Assembly: GCA_022842595.1 (NCBI GenBank)
Contig: JALHPF010000002.1
Location: 202,888 to 261,504, forward strand
Direction: 5' to 3'
From: Rubrivivax sp.
GTDB taxonomy: Bacteria; Pseudomonadota; Gammaproteobacteria; Burkholderiales; Burkholderiaceae_C
DNA: 58,617 bases
Shown here: one piece after another, positions 27,223 through 35,674 of the stretch
Layout of the letters: every line of letters begins with the position of its first letter
Position numbering within the stretch: position 1 is the first letter of the stretch
The notes under the pieces: generated by a model
What the model was told of the DNA's origin: nothing
The model's input: only the letters and a program-made list of their open reading frames with translations
Database searches by the model: none
Position numbers and translations under genes: made by a program

Positions 27223-27252
27223 CTTCGCTGCTGTCTTCGCTGCTGTCTTCGC
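27223..27252 (+). repeat. short tandem repeat (2.5 x CTTCGCTGCTGT)
   Basis: A 12-bp unit CTTCGCTGCTGT is repeated twice and then partly (CTTCGC) about 100 bp upstream of narX. The surrounding 27100-27353 region is leader/promoter DNA without a convincing gene. Confidence 0.6.
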
Positions 27253-27353
27253 CAAGTCCAGCCCCATGCCTGCAGCTCCGCGGCGCTGCGGGCAGCCCGG
27301 CGTGCCGTTTGCCGTCGCTGTTACCGTGCGGCAGCAAGCATTAGAGTCAAGCC

Positions 27354-29231
27354 ATGCGCACATCCTGGAGTCTTGCTGCCAAGCTCGGTTCGATTGGCAG
27401 CGCGCTGCTGCTGGTGGCCTTCTCGTCGATCGGGCTCACGCTGTGGGTCACCTGGCAACTGGAAGGCGGCGCAGCGGCTGTCAACGAGGCCGGCCGCATG
27501 CGCATGCAGACCTGGCGCATGGCGCAATTGCTGTCCCACGCAGATGCGCAGCAGATCGCCGAACGAGTGGCGCAGTTCGACCAGAGCGTTGATCTGCTGC
27601 GCAAGGGCGATCCCGCCCGTCCGCTGCTCGTACCGCACGATGCCTTGTCGCAGCAAGCCTTTGCGGCCGTGCAACGCGACTGGTCGGATCTCAAGGCCAG
27701 GTGGACCGCCCTGCCAGGCCCGGATGCAGCGCTGTCAGCGCAGCAGGCCGATGCCTTCGTGTCCCGCATCGACACCTTCGTCTCGGCCATCGAGCACCAC
27801 CTGTCCCGGCTGACGGCGATCCTGAACGCCGTGCAGTTCGTGATGGTGGCACTGACGATCGGCATTGCGATCGCCTTGCTGTACTGGGCCTACCTGTTCA
27901 TCTTCAACCCGCTGTCCCGGCTGCAGGACGGGCTGGCCCGGGTCGAGGCGGGCGATCTCGGCGTGCGCGTCGAACCCGGCGCCAGCGACGAATTCGGCGC
28001 ACTGGCGGCCGGCTTCAACCGAATGGCGGAAACCTTGCAGGGCCTGTACCAGAACCTGGAGTCCAAGGTGCAGGAAAAGACCGTGCACCTGGAGGCCCAG
28101 CGCGCGCGTCTCGCAGCCCTGTACGAGTCTGCCGCCTTCGTGGCGCGCGCCGAGACGCTGGAAGCACTGGCGCAGGGCATCGCCAAGCAGGTGCGCCAGG
28201 CGGCCCGCGCCGATGCCTCGGCCGTGCGCTGGTCGGATGAAGCCAACCGCAAGTACCTGCTGCTGGCGTCGGACTGCCTGCCACAGGCGGTGATCGACGA
28301 AGAACTGTGCATCCCCACGGGCGACTGCATGTGCGGCCAGCCCCAGGGGGGCGCGATGACGCGCGTGATTCCGATCCTGCCGGATGGTCCCTCGGCGGGG
28401 CTGGGGCACTGCGCCCGCGAAGGTTTCCAGACCGTCATCAGCGTGCCCGTGCGTCTGCACGAGCGCATGGTGGGCGAGCTCAACCTGTTCTACCGCGAGC
28501 CCAGGACACTGTCGGACGACGACCGTGCCTTGCTGGAGACCATCGCCAGCCACCTGGCGGGCGCCATCGAGGGGCTCCGTGCGGCCGCCCTGCAGCGCGA
28601 GACCGCGGTGGCCGAGGAGCGCAGCTTCATCGCACGCGAGTTGCACGACTCCATCGCCCAGAGCCTGGCCTTTCTGAAGATCCAGCTGGGCCTGCTGCGC
28701 AGCGACATCAAGAGCGCGGATGCCGCGCACATCCACAAGACCCTGGGCGAACTCGACGCTGGCGTGCACGAGAGCCTGGGCGACGTGCGCGAGTTGCTGG
28801 TGCACTTCCGCACCCGCACCAACAGCGAGGACGTCGCGACCGCCTTGAAGACCACCTTGCAGAAGTTCGAGCACCAGACCGGCCTGGCCACCCACCTGGA
28901 CATCGAAGGCGACGGCTTGCCGCTGCCGGCCGACGTGCAGGTGCAGGTTCTGCACGTGGTTCAGGAGGCCTTGTCCAATGTGCGCAAGCATGCACAGGCA
29001 CGCGAGGTGTGGGTGGAAGTCCAGCAGACACCGCAGTGGCGCGTGGAGGTGCGCGACGATGGCCGCGGGTTCGAGACCGATGGCGTCGGCCCCGACGAAA
29101 CGCACGTGGGCCTGCGCATCATGCGAGAGCGTGCGCAGAACATCGGGGCCACGGTGGAGGTGGCGTCGGTTCCGGGGTCGGGCACCTGCGTGGTGCTGAA
29201 GTTGCCCGAGAGGCAGGGGCTGGCGGCATGA
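27354..29231 (+). CDS. narX: nitrate/nitrite sensor histidine kinase NarX
   Basis: 625 aa. TM1 (residues ~13-33), then a periplasmic sensor helix with the P-box NEAGRMRMQTWRMAQLL (residues 44-60) that binds nitrate in NarX/NarQ. TM2 lies at ~150-180, followed by HAMP and a GAF-like cytoplasmic domain with a Cys cluster (CIPTGDCMCG). The HisKA_3 phospho-acceptor H431 is in ARELHDSIAQSLAFLK, and the HATPase has EALSNVRKHAQA and DDGRGF. It phosphorylates NarL in response to nitrate/nitrite. Translationally coupled to narL (ATGA). It is divergent from nsrR. Confidence 0.95.
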   Translation: MRTSWSLAAKLGSIGSALLLVAFSSIGLTLWVTWQLEGGAAAVNEAGRMRMQTWRMAQLLSHADAQQIAERVAQFDQSVDLLRKGDPARPLLVPHDALSQQAFAAVQRDWSDLKARWTALPGPDAALSAQQADAFVSRIDTFVSAIEHHLSRLTAILNAVQFVMVALTIGIAIALLYWAYLFIFNPLSRLQDGLARVEAGDLGVRVEPGASDEFGALAAGFNRMAETLQGLYQNLESKVQEKTVHLEAQRARLAALYESAAFVARAETLEALAQGIAKQVRQAARADASAVRWSDEANRKYLLLASDCLPQAVIDEELCIPTGDCMCGQPQGGAMTRVIPILPDGPSAGLGHCAREGFQTVISVPVRLHERMVGELNLFYREPRTLSDDDRALLETIASHLAGAIEGLRAAALQRETAVAEERSFIARELHDSIAQSLAFLKIQLGLLRSDIKSADAAHIHKTLGELDAGVHESLGDVRELLVHFRTRTNSEDVATALKTTLQKFEHQTGLATHLDIEGDGLPLPADVQVQVLHVVQEALSNVRKHAQAREVWVEVQQTPQWRVEVRDDGRGFETDGVGPDETHVGLRIMRERAQNIGATVEVASVPGSGTCVVLKLPERQGLAA

Positions 29232-29899
29232 CGGCTGCGCAGGCGATTCGCGTGCTGGTGGTCGACGACCACACGCTGTTCCGGCGTGGCTTGATCGCGT
29301 TGCTGGCTGGCGACGCCCGGTTCGTGATCGTCGCCGAGGCCGGCGACGCCAACGAGGCGCACCAGCGGGCGGCCGCCACCCAGCCCGATGTCATCCTGCT
29401 GGACAACCATATGCCTGGCGTCAATGGTGTCGATGCGCTGGCGGGGTTCAAGACACTGGCGCCCCAGGCCCGGGTGCTCATGCTGACCGTGAGCGAGGAC
29501 GAACGTGACCTGTCGGCGGCGCTGCGCGGCGGTGCACGCGGCTACCTGCTCAAGACCATGGACAGCGACATGCTGACCTCGGCCATCCTGCGCACCATGG
29601 ACGGCGACTCGGTGGTGAGCCCGCAGATGACGAGCAAGCTGGTGAATGCGTTTCAGACCGGGCAGGGCGAAGCCATGCCGCCGCCGCCTGCGGCCGACAT
29701 CGACCCCATTCACAGCCTCTCGCCGCGCGAGCGCCAGATCCTGGCACTCATCGCCAAGGGCGCCAGCAACAAGGAAGTGGCGCGCGACCTGGGCATTGCA
29801 GAGGCCACGGTGAAGATCCATGTTCAGCACATCCTGCGCAAGCTGAACCTGAGTTCGCGAGTTCAGGCTGCGGTTTATCTCGCAGGGCGGAAAGGCTGA
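29228..29899 (+). CDS. narL: nitrate/nitrite response regulator NarL
   Basis: 223 aa. Receiver domain with D59 in ILLDNHMPGVNG, conserved Lys in GYLLKTMDSD, then a LuxR-type HTH (LSPRERQILALIAKGASNKE, then GIAEATVKIHVQHILRKL). Partner of NarX, with which it shares an ATGA overlap. It should bind TACYYMT-type heptamers; a candidate 7-2-7 site is present in front of narK1. A Pro-rich linker (EAMPPPPAADID) joins the domains. Confidence 0.95.
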   Translation: MTAAQAIRVLVVDDHTLFRRGLIALLAGDARFVIVAEAGDANEAHQRAAATQPDVILLDNHMPGVNGVDALAGFKTLAPQARVLMLTVSEDERDLSAALRGGARGYLLKTMDSDMLTSAILRTMDGDSVVSPQMTSKLVNAFQTGQGEAMPPPPAADIDPIHSLSPRERQILALIAKGASNKEVARDLGIAEATVKIHVQHILRKLNLSSRVQAAVYLAGRKG

Positions 29900-29904
29900 C
29901 TGCC

Positions 29905-30522
29905 ATGGCGACCAACTTCGTGGACGCGCCGGTCGCGCCGACCCCGGAACTGTTGCAACTGCTGGACCTGCTGGCGCTGCGCTACTCCGTGGCGCCCAAG
30001 CATCTGGCGCCACCGGGGCCGAACCCCGGGCAGTGGGCGCACGCCGCGAGCCTTGCCCTGCGCGCGCCCGACCATGGCGGGCTGCGGCCGTTTCGGTTTG
30101 TCGTTGTCGGTGACGGCGAGCGCAAGGCGCTCTCCGAGCTGTTCGCCCTGGGTGCACAGCAGCGCGGGCAGGGCCCCGAAGAGGTCGAGCGGGCGCGGGC
30201 GCGCGCCTTCAACGGCCCCGGGCTCGCGGCGCTGGTGGCCCGTGTACGCGACGATGTGCCCGACGTGCCGCCGCACGAGCAGTGGCTGTGCGTGGGGGCG
30301 GCCTTGATGAACTTCATGAACGCCCTGCACCTGATGGGCTTCGGCGCCAAGGCCCTGAGCGGCGCTTCGGTGTCCGACCCCGCCATCTGCCAGGCCTTCT
30401 GCGGCCCGGGGGAGCGGCTGGCGAGCTGGGTCGTCGCCGGCCGCCCGGCTCGTGCGGCGCATCCGAAGGGGGACGACAGGGCATCGCCCGTCATCAGCGA
30501 CTGGCGGGCCGGTCAGTCCTGA
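29905..30522 (+). CDS. nitroreductase-family protein (YdjA-like)
   Basis: 205 aa. Flavin-dependent nitroreductase fold: RYSVAPKHLAPPGP near the N-terminus, HAASLALRAPDHGGLRPFRF, then the helix PPHEQWLCVGAALMNFMNAL and the short C-terminal GPGERLASWVVAG. This matches the small YdjA/TdsD-type subgroup, which binds FMN and uses NAD(P)H. It begins 5 bp after narL, so it is part of the narXL unit, and overlaps the convergent hemerythrin gene by 10 bp. Substrate unknown. Confidence 0.82.
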   Translation: MATNFVDAPVAPTPELLQLLDLLALRYSVAPKHLAPPGPNPGQWAHAASLALRAPDHGGLRPFRFVVVGDGERKALSELFALGAQQRGQGPEEVERARARAFNGPGLAALVARVRDDVPDVPPHEQWLCVGAALMNFMNALHLMGFGAKALSGASVSDPAICQAFCGPGERLASWVVAGRPARAAHPKGDDRASPVISDWRAGQS

Positions 30523-31076
30523 TGCAGGGTCGGTGCTGCCAGGCCGCGCCGGGCGCGCATGGCACGCCCGATGCGGTCGAGTTCGGCGTCGCCGAGCAGG
30601 CGCTTTGCCATCGGCAGCAGCTCGGCCTCCTCGCGGGCGATGTGCCGCTCGTAGAGGGCGACGAAACCAGGCACATCAGCGTCCGCCAGCGTTGCAGCGG
30701 TGCCGTCGGCCACCTGCAGCAGGCCCTGGCGCAGGACCTCCCAGTGCCGTTCCAGCGCGCGATGCTCGCTGCACAACGAGGTGGTGAGTTCGCGCAGGCA
30801 CACGGCATCGGAGCCGGCCATCGACTCCAGCAGGGCGGGAAACAGGTCCTGCTCCTCGTCGTCGTGGTGGTGGCGCGCGGCGGTGTCGAAGTAGCGCATG
30901 ACGGCTTGCGCGGCTTCTTGCGCGGGGCGATCCGCACCGTGCGTCTGCAGGTGGTGCAGCAGGCGCTGCAAGGTCTCGCACTGGTGCTGCACGCGGCCAT
31001 GGCAGGCGGCCAGCATTTCCAGGGGAACTTCGAAGCCGACGGCAGGCGCGTGGTGGCCGGGGAGGGCGTTGCTCAT
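30513..31076 (-). CDS. hemerythrin HHE-domain protein (full length)
   Basis: 187 aa from ATG 31076 (MSNALPGHHAPAVGFEVPLE). A four-helix bundle with likely iron ligands: CHGRVQHQCETLQRLLHHL, FDTAARHHHDDEEQDLFPAL, LCSEHRALERHWEVL, ALYERHIAREEAELLP. Such proteins bind a di-iron centre and respond to O2/NO. It is second in a unit with the Rrf2-type gene at 31100-31534 (23-bp gap) and is the intact paralogue of the shortened hemerythrin at 26138. Confidence 0.88.
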   Translation of the reverse strand: MSNALPGHHAPAVGFEVPLEMLAACHGRVQHQCETLQRLLHHLQTHGADRPAQEAAQAVMRYFDTAARHHHDDEEQDLFPALLESMAGSDAVCLRELTTSLCSEHRALERHWEVLRQGLLQVADGTAATLADADVPGFVALYERHIAREEAELLPMAKRLLGDAELDRIGRAMRARRGLAAPTLHQD

Positions 31077-31099
31077 GTTGAACAGGGTCCGGTGAGTTT

Positions 31100-31534
31100 T
31101 CAGGCGGTGTGACCGGCACGGGCCGTTCGCCGCGGCTTGGGTGCCATGTCGGCCAGCGTTGCGCCGTCCAGGGCCTTGAGGTAGGCCGCCAGCGTTTCGC
31201 TGCACAGGTGCTTCAGGCGGCGGCTCGGCGACAGGGTGCGGGCATGGGTGGCAACGACGAAACACTCCACCAGCCGGAAGTCGGTTGCGGTGGCACGCAC
31301 GACATCACCGATACGGATGGTCTCGCGCTCGGCCAGCAGTTGCAGGCCGCCGCCAAGCCCGCGGGTGGTTTCCGGCAGGCCCTGGCGGGCCATGTCGTTG
31401 ACGACCTTCATGAGATGGTTCTTCGACAAGCCGTGCTGTTCGGGCAGCTCGCCGATGGTGACCAGGCGGTCGCGGTGTGTCGCGCAGTACATCTGCACCC
31501 GCAAGGTGTCGTCGGTGTATTCGGACAAGCGCAT
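31100..31534 (-). CDS. Rrf2-family NsrR paralogue lacking two cluster cysteines
   Basis: 144 aa. Clearly homologous to NsrR at 26543 over its whole length (MRLSEYTDDTLRVQMYCATH; HGLSKNHLMKVVNDMARQGL). In the ligand region it reads ECFVVATHARTLSPSRRLKH: the first Cys is kept, while the second and third are both Arg. Other changes at conserved spots are Y9 to D, L13 to Q and a Pro in GELPEQHGL. It may bind DNA without sensing NO, or be decaying. Operator-like elements lie just upstream, between it and nnrS. Confidence 0.85.
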   Translation of the reverse strand: MRLSEYTDDTLRVQMYCATHRDRLVTIGELPEQHGLSKNHLMKVVNDMARQGLPETTRGLGGGLQLLAERETIRIGDVVRATATDFRLVECFVVATHARTLSPSRRLKHLCSETLAAYLKALDGATLADMAPKPRRTARAGHTA

Positions 31535-31544
31535 GGCGTTACTT

Positions 31545-31569
31545 AAAGATGTACGCAGTGTATTGCTTT
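31545..31569. promoter_or_regulatory. NsrR-type operator A (upstream of Rrf2 paralogue)
   Basis: Begins AAAGATGTAC and ends GTATTGCTTT; same layout as the site at 27075-27099, 11 bp from the Rrf2 paralogue's start codon. Arms match at 7 of 10 positions as a dyad. Confidence 0.55.
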
Positions 31570-31586
31570 CGGGGCTTGAGTTCATT

Positions 31587-31610
31587 AACATGCGTACGCT
31601 ATGCATCTTT
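31587..31610. promoter_or_regulatory. NsrR-type operator B (facing nnrS)
   Basis: On the minus strand it begins AAAGATGCAT, identical over 10 bp to the nsrR operator half, and ends GCATGTT. It lies 47 bp upstream of the nnrS start codon, inverted relative to operator A, so divergent control of nnrS and of the Rrf2/hemerythrin pair is likely. Confidence 0.6.
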
Positions 31611-31656
31611 AGGTGGGCAGCGCAAGTCGCAGGCCACAGGATCGGAGTCCACAGCC

Positions 31657-32895
31657 ATGAAAGAACCCGCACCCGCCATTGCCCTGGAACCACGGGGCAG
31701 GGCGCTGAACGTGGGTGCGGCTGCCTCGAGTGCGCACTTTCCACTGCCTGGCTGGCCGCTCTTCCGATTGGGATTCCGGCCGTTTTACCTGGGGGCGGCT
31801 GCGTTCGCCGTGGTCTCCGTCCCGTATTGGATCGCGGGCCTGCTGGGGGTGGTGGCATTGCCGTCGACGATGCCGCCGCTGTTGTGGCACGCCCATGAAA
31901 TGCTGTTCGGATTCGCCGTGGCGGTGATCCTTGGTTTTCTGTTGACTGCAGGCAAGGCGTGGACCGGGCTGGCCACGCCACGCGGTGCCACCTTGGCTGC
32001 GATGGCCGGGCTGTGGCTGGCGGCGCGGCTTTCTGCAGTGTGGGCACCCTACACGGTCTATGCGCTGCTGGACATGGTCCTGCTGCCGTGGGTGGCCATG
32101 GTGCTGATCCTCGTGTTGTGGCGTGCCGGCAATCGGCGCAACCTGCCGCTTGGCGCGATCCTGCTGCTGCTGGCCTTGGCCAACCTGGCGTTTCACTCTG
32201 CCGTTCTGGGCTGGCTGGCCGTCGACCCGCTGCGCGCGCTGCACGCCGGGCTGGCCTTGGTCGTGATGATCGAGTGCGTGATCGCCGGGCGGGTGATTCC
32301 GGCCTTCACCCTGTCGGCACTGCCGGGCCGGAAGTTGCAGGTGCCGCCGTGGCTGGAGCGCAGCACGCTGGCCGTCACCGCCTTGTCGTTGGCGGCCTGG
32401 GTGCTGCTGCCGGCCGGTTTTGTCACGGCCACGGGCTTTGCAGCGGCGGCACTTCTGCATGCCGCGCGCCTGTGGCACTGGCAGCCCTGGCGCACCCGGT
32501 CGCGACCCATCCTGTGGGTGCTGCATGCGGCATACGCCTGGTTGCCCGTCGGCTTCTTGCTGCTGGCGTGGGCACAGGCAGGTGGCGTGGCCGCTTCGGC
32601 GGGCATCCATGCCCTGGCCGTGGGCGCCACCGCCGGGCTCATCATCGGCATGATCACACGCACCGCCAGGGGCCACACCGGTCGTGCGCTGAAGGTGTCG
32701 CGGCTGGAGGTGGCTGCCTATCTGCTGGTGGCCGCTGCGGCCATCGCGCGCGTGCTGCTGCCACTGCTGGCCCCCGGGCAAACGGCCGCCTGGCTGGTGC
32801 TGGCTGCGGCCACCTGGGCCACGGCGTTTGTGCTCTACCTGTGGGTGTTCACCCCTTGGCTGCTCAGCAGCCGTCTGGACGGCAAGGATGGCTGA
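31657..32895 (+). CDS. nnrS: NnrS family haem/copper membrane protein
   Basis: 412 aa from ATG 31657, with about twelve transmembrane helices. Family marks: PLFRLGFRPFYLGAAAFAVV at the N-terminus, WHAHEMLFGFAVAVILGFLL, then GLIIGMITRTARGHTGR. NnrS is a haem- and copper-containing inner-membrane protein that eases NO stress and is a classic NsrR target. Upstream in-frame starts exist but would run through the operator region, so 31657 is preferred. It is followed by fdxA (54 bp). Confidence 0.92.
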   Translation: MKEPAPAIALEPRGRALNVGAAASSAHFPLPGWPLFRLGFRPFYLGAAAFAVVSVPYWIAGLLGVVALPSTMPPLLWHAHEMLFGFAVAVILGFLLTAGKAWTGLATPRGATLAAMAGLWLAARLSAVWAPYTVYALLDMVLLPWVAMVLILVLWRAGNRRNLPLGAILLLLALANLAFHSAVLGWLAVDPLRALHAGLALVVMIECVIAGRVIPAFTLSALPGRKLQVPPWLERSTLAVTALSLAAWVLLPAGFVTATGFAAAALLHAARLWHWQPWRTRSRPILWVLHAAYAWLPVGFLLLAWAQAGGVAASAGIHALAVGATAGLIIGMITRTARGHTGRALKVSRLEVAAYLLVAAAAIARVLLPLLAPGQTAAWLVLAAATWATAFVLYLWVFTPWLLSSRLDGKDG

Positions 32896-32949
32896 CCGAG
32901 TTCGGCTGGCGCGACAGGCGGCTGCGGCTGCAGATCGGCACGCGCACCG

Positions 32950-33273
32950 ATGACCTTCGTCGTCACCGAAGCCTGCATCCGGTGCAAGTACACCGATTGC
33001 GTGGACGTGTGTCCGGTCGACGCGTTTCGCGAAGGACCGAACTTCCTGGTCATCGATCCGGACGAGTGCATCGACTGCGCCGTCTGCGTGCCCGAATGCC
33101 CGGTGAATGCCATCTACGCCGAAGACGACGTGCCGCCCGGCCAAAGGCACTTCACACCGCTGAACGCCGAACTGTCGCGGCAATGGAAGCCCATCACGCA
33201 TACCAAGCTGGCACTGCCGGACGCCGAGGCGTGGCGCATGATCGAAAACAAACTGAGCGAGCTCAAGCAATGA
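32950..33273 (+). CDS. fdxA: 7Fe ferredoxin FdxA
   Basis: 107 aa. N-terminal cluster motif [18 protein letters not shown] (the [3Fe-4S]/[4Fe-4S] arrangement of FdxA) and [17 protein letters not shown]. The C-terminal ~50 residues ([20 protein letters not shown]) are the usual FdxA tail. Soluble electron carrier. It sits between nnrS and ccoG on the same strand; here it probably serves anaerobic redox chemistry (inference). Confidence 0.93.
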   Translation: MTFVVTEACIRCKYTDCVDVCPVDAFREGPNFLVIDPDECIDCAVCVPECPVNAIYAEDDVPPGQRHFTPLNAELSRQWKPITHTKLALPDAEAWRMIENKLSELKQ

Positions 33274-33319
33274 CGACCTGCCTTCGAATCGACTGCCCGC
33301 CAGCCGGCACGCCCGGGAC

Positions 33320-34786
33320 ATGACGAACCGAGGAAGAGTCATTCCCATCGTCGCTGCTGCAAGCGCCGGCGAGGACAGCGCCCAGTTCGTCTCGATGTAT
33401 CAGAAAGAGGCCAGCATCTACCCGCGTGCGGTGACGGGCTGGTTCGCCACCTGGCGCTGGGTTTTCGTGTGGCTCACGCAGGGGTTCTTCTATGGCCTGC
33501 CCTGGCTGCAGTGGAATGGCCGCCAGGCCGTGCTGTTCGACCTGGAGGCCCAGCGCTTCACCATCTTCGGCCTGCTGCTCTACCCGCAGGACCTGATCTT
33601 CCTGGTGGCACTGCTGGTGCTGTCTGCGCTGGCGCTCTTCTTCTTCACTGCCGTGGCCGGGCGCTTGTGGTGTGGATACACCTGCCCGCAGACCGTCTAC
33701 ACGGAGATCTTCATGTGGGCAGAGCGCGTGACCGAGGGCGACCGGCTCGCACGCATGCGCCTGGACCAGGCGCCCTGGAGCGCCCGCAAGGTCTTGCGCA
33801 AGGGCGCCAAGCAGCTGGCCTGGGTGTCGATTGCCGGCGTCACTGGGTTCACTTTCGTGGGCTACTTCACGCCGATCCGGGAACTGGTCAGCGCCGTGGT
33901 TGCGTTCAACGTCAGCCCCTGGAACACCTTCTGGGTGCTCTTCTATGGCGCGGCAACCTACGGCAACGCCGGCTATCTGCGCGAGCAGATGTGCAAGTAC
34001 ATGTGCCCGTATGCGCGCTTCCAGAGCGCTCTGATCGACAAGGACTCGCTCGTCATTGCCTACGACACGGCACGCGGCGACCCGCGCGGTTCGCGGTCAC
34101 GCAAGGCCGACCTGAAGCTGGAAGGCCTGGGCGACTGCATCGACTGCACGCTGTGCGTGCAGGTCTGCCCCACCGGCATCGACATTCGCGACGGCCTGCA
34201 GAATGAATGCATCGGCTGTGCCGCCTGCATCGACGTGTGCAACGGCGTCATGGACAAGATGGGCTATGCCCCGGGCCTGATCCGCTATTCCACCGAAAAC
34301 GGCGTCGTCCATGGCTGGACGCGAGGGCAGATGTTCAAGCGGGCGTTGCGGCCCCGTGTGCTGATCTACGGCGCCATCCTGCTGGCGGCCAGCTTCGCCT
34401 TCGCGGCCAGCCTGGCCCTGCGCAGCCCCTTCACCTTCGACGTGGCCAAGGACCGAGGCGCGCTGGCCAGCGTCGAAGCCGACGGGACGGTGGAGAACGT
34501 GTACCGCCTCCAGATCATGAACCGCACGGAAGCGCTGCAGACCTACCAGGTGGCGGCCCGCGGCATCGACGGGCTGATGCTGTCCGCGGCGCCGGTGAGC
34601 GCCGGCCCCGCCGCCGTGGCCACGCTGGTGGTGAGCCTGCGCCTGCCGATGGCGGCTGCGCAACCGCTGGCGGGCGGTTCGGTGCCGGTGGTGTTCGAAG
34701 TCAGAGAACTGACTGGGCTTGATGCGGCCGATGCCGGAACAAGCACCCTGCAGTCCGAACGGTCCACCTTCTTCGTTCCGCGCTGA
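33320..34786 (+). CDS. ccoG: cytochrome c oxidase accessory protein CcoG (RdxA/FixG family)
   Basis: 488 aa. Membrane segments near residues 35-60, 85-110 and 150-185, with RLWCGYTCPQTVYTEIFMW, then a ferredoxin domain (CIDCTLCVQVCPTGIDIRDG, CIGCAACIDVCNGVMDKMGY), another TM and a C-terminal Ig-like periplasmic domain. CcoG/RdxA proteins act in copper reduction and cbb3 oxidase assembly; paralogues occur in denitrification clusters. MCKYMCPYARFQSALIDKDS is the conserved middle block. Last gene of the nnrS-fdxA-ccoG unit. Confidence 0.92.
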   Translation: MTNRGRVIPIVAAASAGEDSAQFVSMYQKEASIYPRAVTGWFATWRWVFVWLTQGFFYGLPWLQWNGRQAVLFDLEAQRFTIFGLLLYPQDLIFLVALLVLSALALFFFTAVAGRLWCGYTCPQTVYTEIFMWAERVTEGDRLARMRLDQAPWSARKVLRKGAKQLAWVSIAGVTGFTFVGYFTPIRELVSAVVAFNVSPWNTFWVLFYGAATYGNAGYLREQMCKYMCPYARFQSALIDKDSLVIAYDTARGDPRGSRSRKADLKLEGLGDCIDCTLCVQVCPTGIDIRDGLQNECIGCAACIDVCNGVMDKMGYAPGLIRYSTENGVVHGWTRGQMFKRALRPRVLIYGAILLAASFAFAASLALRSPFTFDVAKDRGALASVEADGTVENVYRLQIMNRTEALQTYQVAARGIDGLMLSAAPVSAGPAAVATLVVSLRLPMAAAQPLAGGSVPVVFEVRELTGLDAADAGTSTLQSERSTFFVPR

Positions 34787-34799
34787 GCCGGCTGGAGCG

Positions 34800-34819
34800 G
34801 CCTGCAGGACTCTGCAGGC
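34800..34819. terminator. bidirectional terminator hairpin between ccoG and ankyrin gene
   Basis: Perfect 8-bp stem GCCTGCAG-GACT-CTGCAGGC in the 39-bp gap between two convergent genes, a place where a shared terminator is expected. There is no strong T-run on either side. Confidence 0.55.
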
Positions 34820-34825
34820 GTACCG

Positions 34826-35674
34826 CTAGGGCCTTAGCGCCGGCCGCTGCTGCGCCAGCCATCGGTTGACTGCAGCATGCGCCTGCCCCTGGGGGGTTTC
34901 CGCCGCTGGTGCACGGGAGGCGAGGGCATGGGCCAGGCGCGAAAGTTCGTCGTCGCCAGGCGGCGCCTTCGCACCGGCCTGGATCAACGCGGCGGCCACG
35001 ACCCAGTTGCCGAGGTCTGCGGCCGTCTGCAGCGGCGTGTGGTGGTCGCGGCTGGCGAGCTCGGGGTCGGCCCCTGCCTTCAGCAGACCCAGCGCGAGCT
35101 CGGTGTTGCCTTCGCGGATGGCCACCGACAGGAAGGTTTCGCCGATCGCGGGCAAGCGGGTGTCCGGCGATACCCCGGCAGCCAGCAGGGCAGACAGCAC
35201 GCCAGGGTCTGGTACCCGCGCCAGGCCGTTCAGCAGTGACATGTTGTTCGACATCGGTCGGGTGATGTCGGCGCCCAGGGCGATCATCTGGGTCAGCACT
35301 TCGGGCCGCACGGGGCGGAAGTAGGACACGTAGGCCATGGCCGGCGTCACGCCATCACGCCCGGCTGTGTTGATGTCGTAGCCACCACGCACCTGCGCCG
35401 CCATCGCGGCCAGATCGGCGCCCGCAGCATGCTGCAGAAACCGCCGGCTTGCCGGGTCGTTGAAACGCTGGTCGATCTTGTCGCGCTGGTCTTGCGCGCC
35501 GAACACACGCGATACGTCAATGCTCATGGGCGGGTGGTCCTTCGGCGTTTCGTCGGGTGTGCAGGCCAGCAGTGCCACCAGGGCGAGGGCACCCAGCCCG
35601 AGCCGCCAGCCAGCAGGCCTGGCGGCGGCGCCGTGCAGACCCGGCCTACTGCCGTTGATGGCGCAGAACCTCAT
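34826..35674 (-). CDS. ankyrin-repeat lipoprotein (putative immunity protein)
   Basis: 282 aa. N-terminal signal with lipobox LALVALLAC (Cys ~38), so probably anchored in a membrane facing the periplasm. Ankyrin repeats follow: AMAAQVRGGYDINTAGRDGV, VLTQMIALGADITRP, VLSALLAAGVSPDTR, LALGLLKAGADPELASRDHH, VVAAALIQAGAKAPPG. Its start overlaps the stop of the lipase gene by 29 bp, showing tight coupling. Periplasmic ankyrin lipoproteins are known as immunity partners of type VI lipase effectors (Tli). That role is inferred from arrangement, not shown. Confidence 0.8.
   Translation of the reverse strand: MRFCAINGSRPGLHGAAARPAGWRLGLGALALVALLACTPDETPKDHPPMSIDVSRVFGAQDQRDKIDQRFNDPASRRFLQHAAGADLAAMAAQVRGGYDINTAGRDGVTPAMAYVSYFRPVRPEVLTQMIALGADITRPMSNNMSLLNGLARVPDPGVLSALLAAGVSPDTRLPAIGETFLSVAIREGNTELALGLLKAGADPELASRDHHTPLQTAADLGNWVVAAALIQAGAKAPPGDDELSRLAHALASRAPAAETPQGQAHAAVNRWLAQQRPALRP

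Noticed and set aside
31576..31589. FNR-like box upstream of nnrS (TTGAG-N4-TTAAC)
   Set aside because: Only the first half matches; the region is better explained by the NsrR-type elements.
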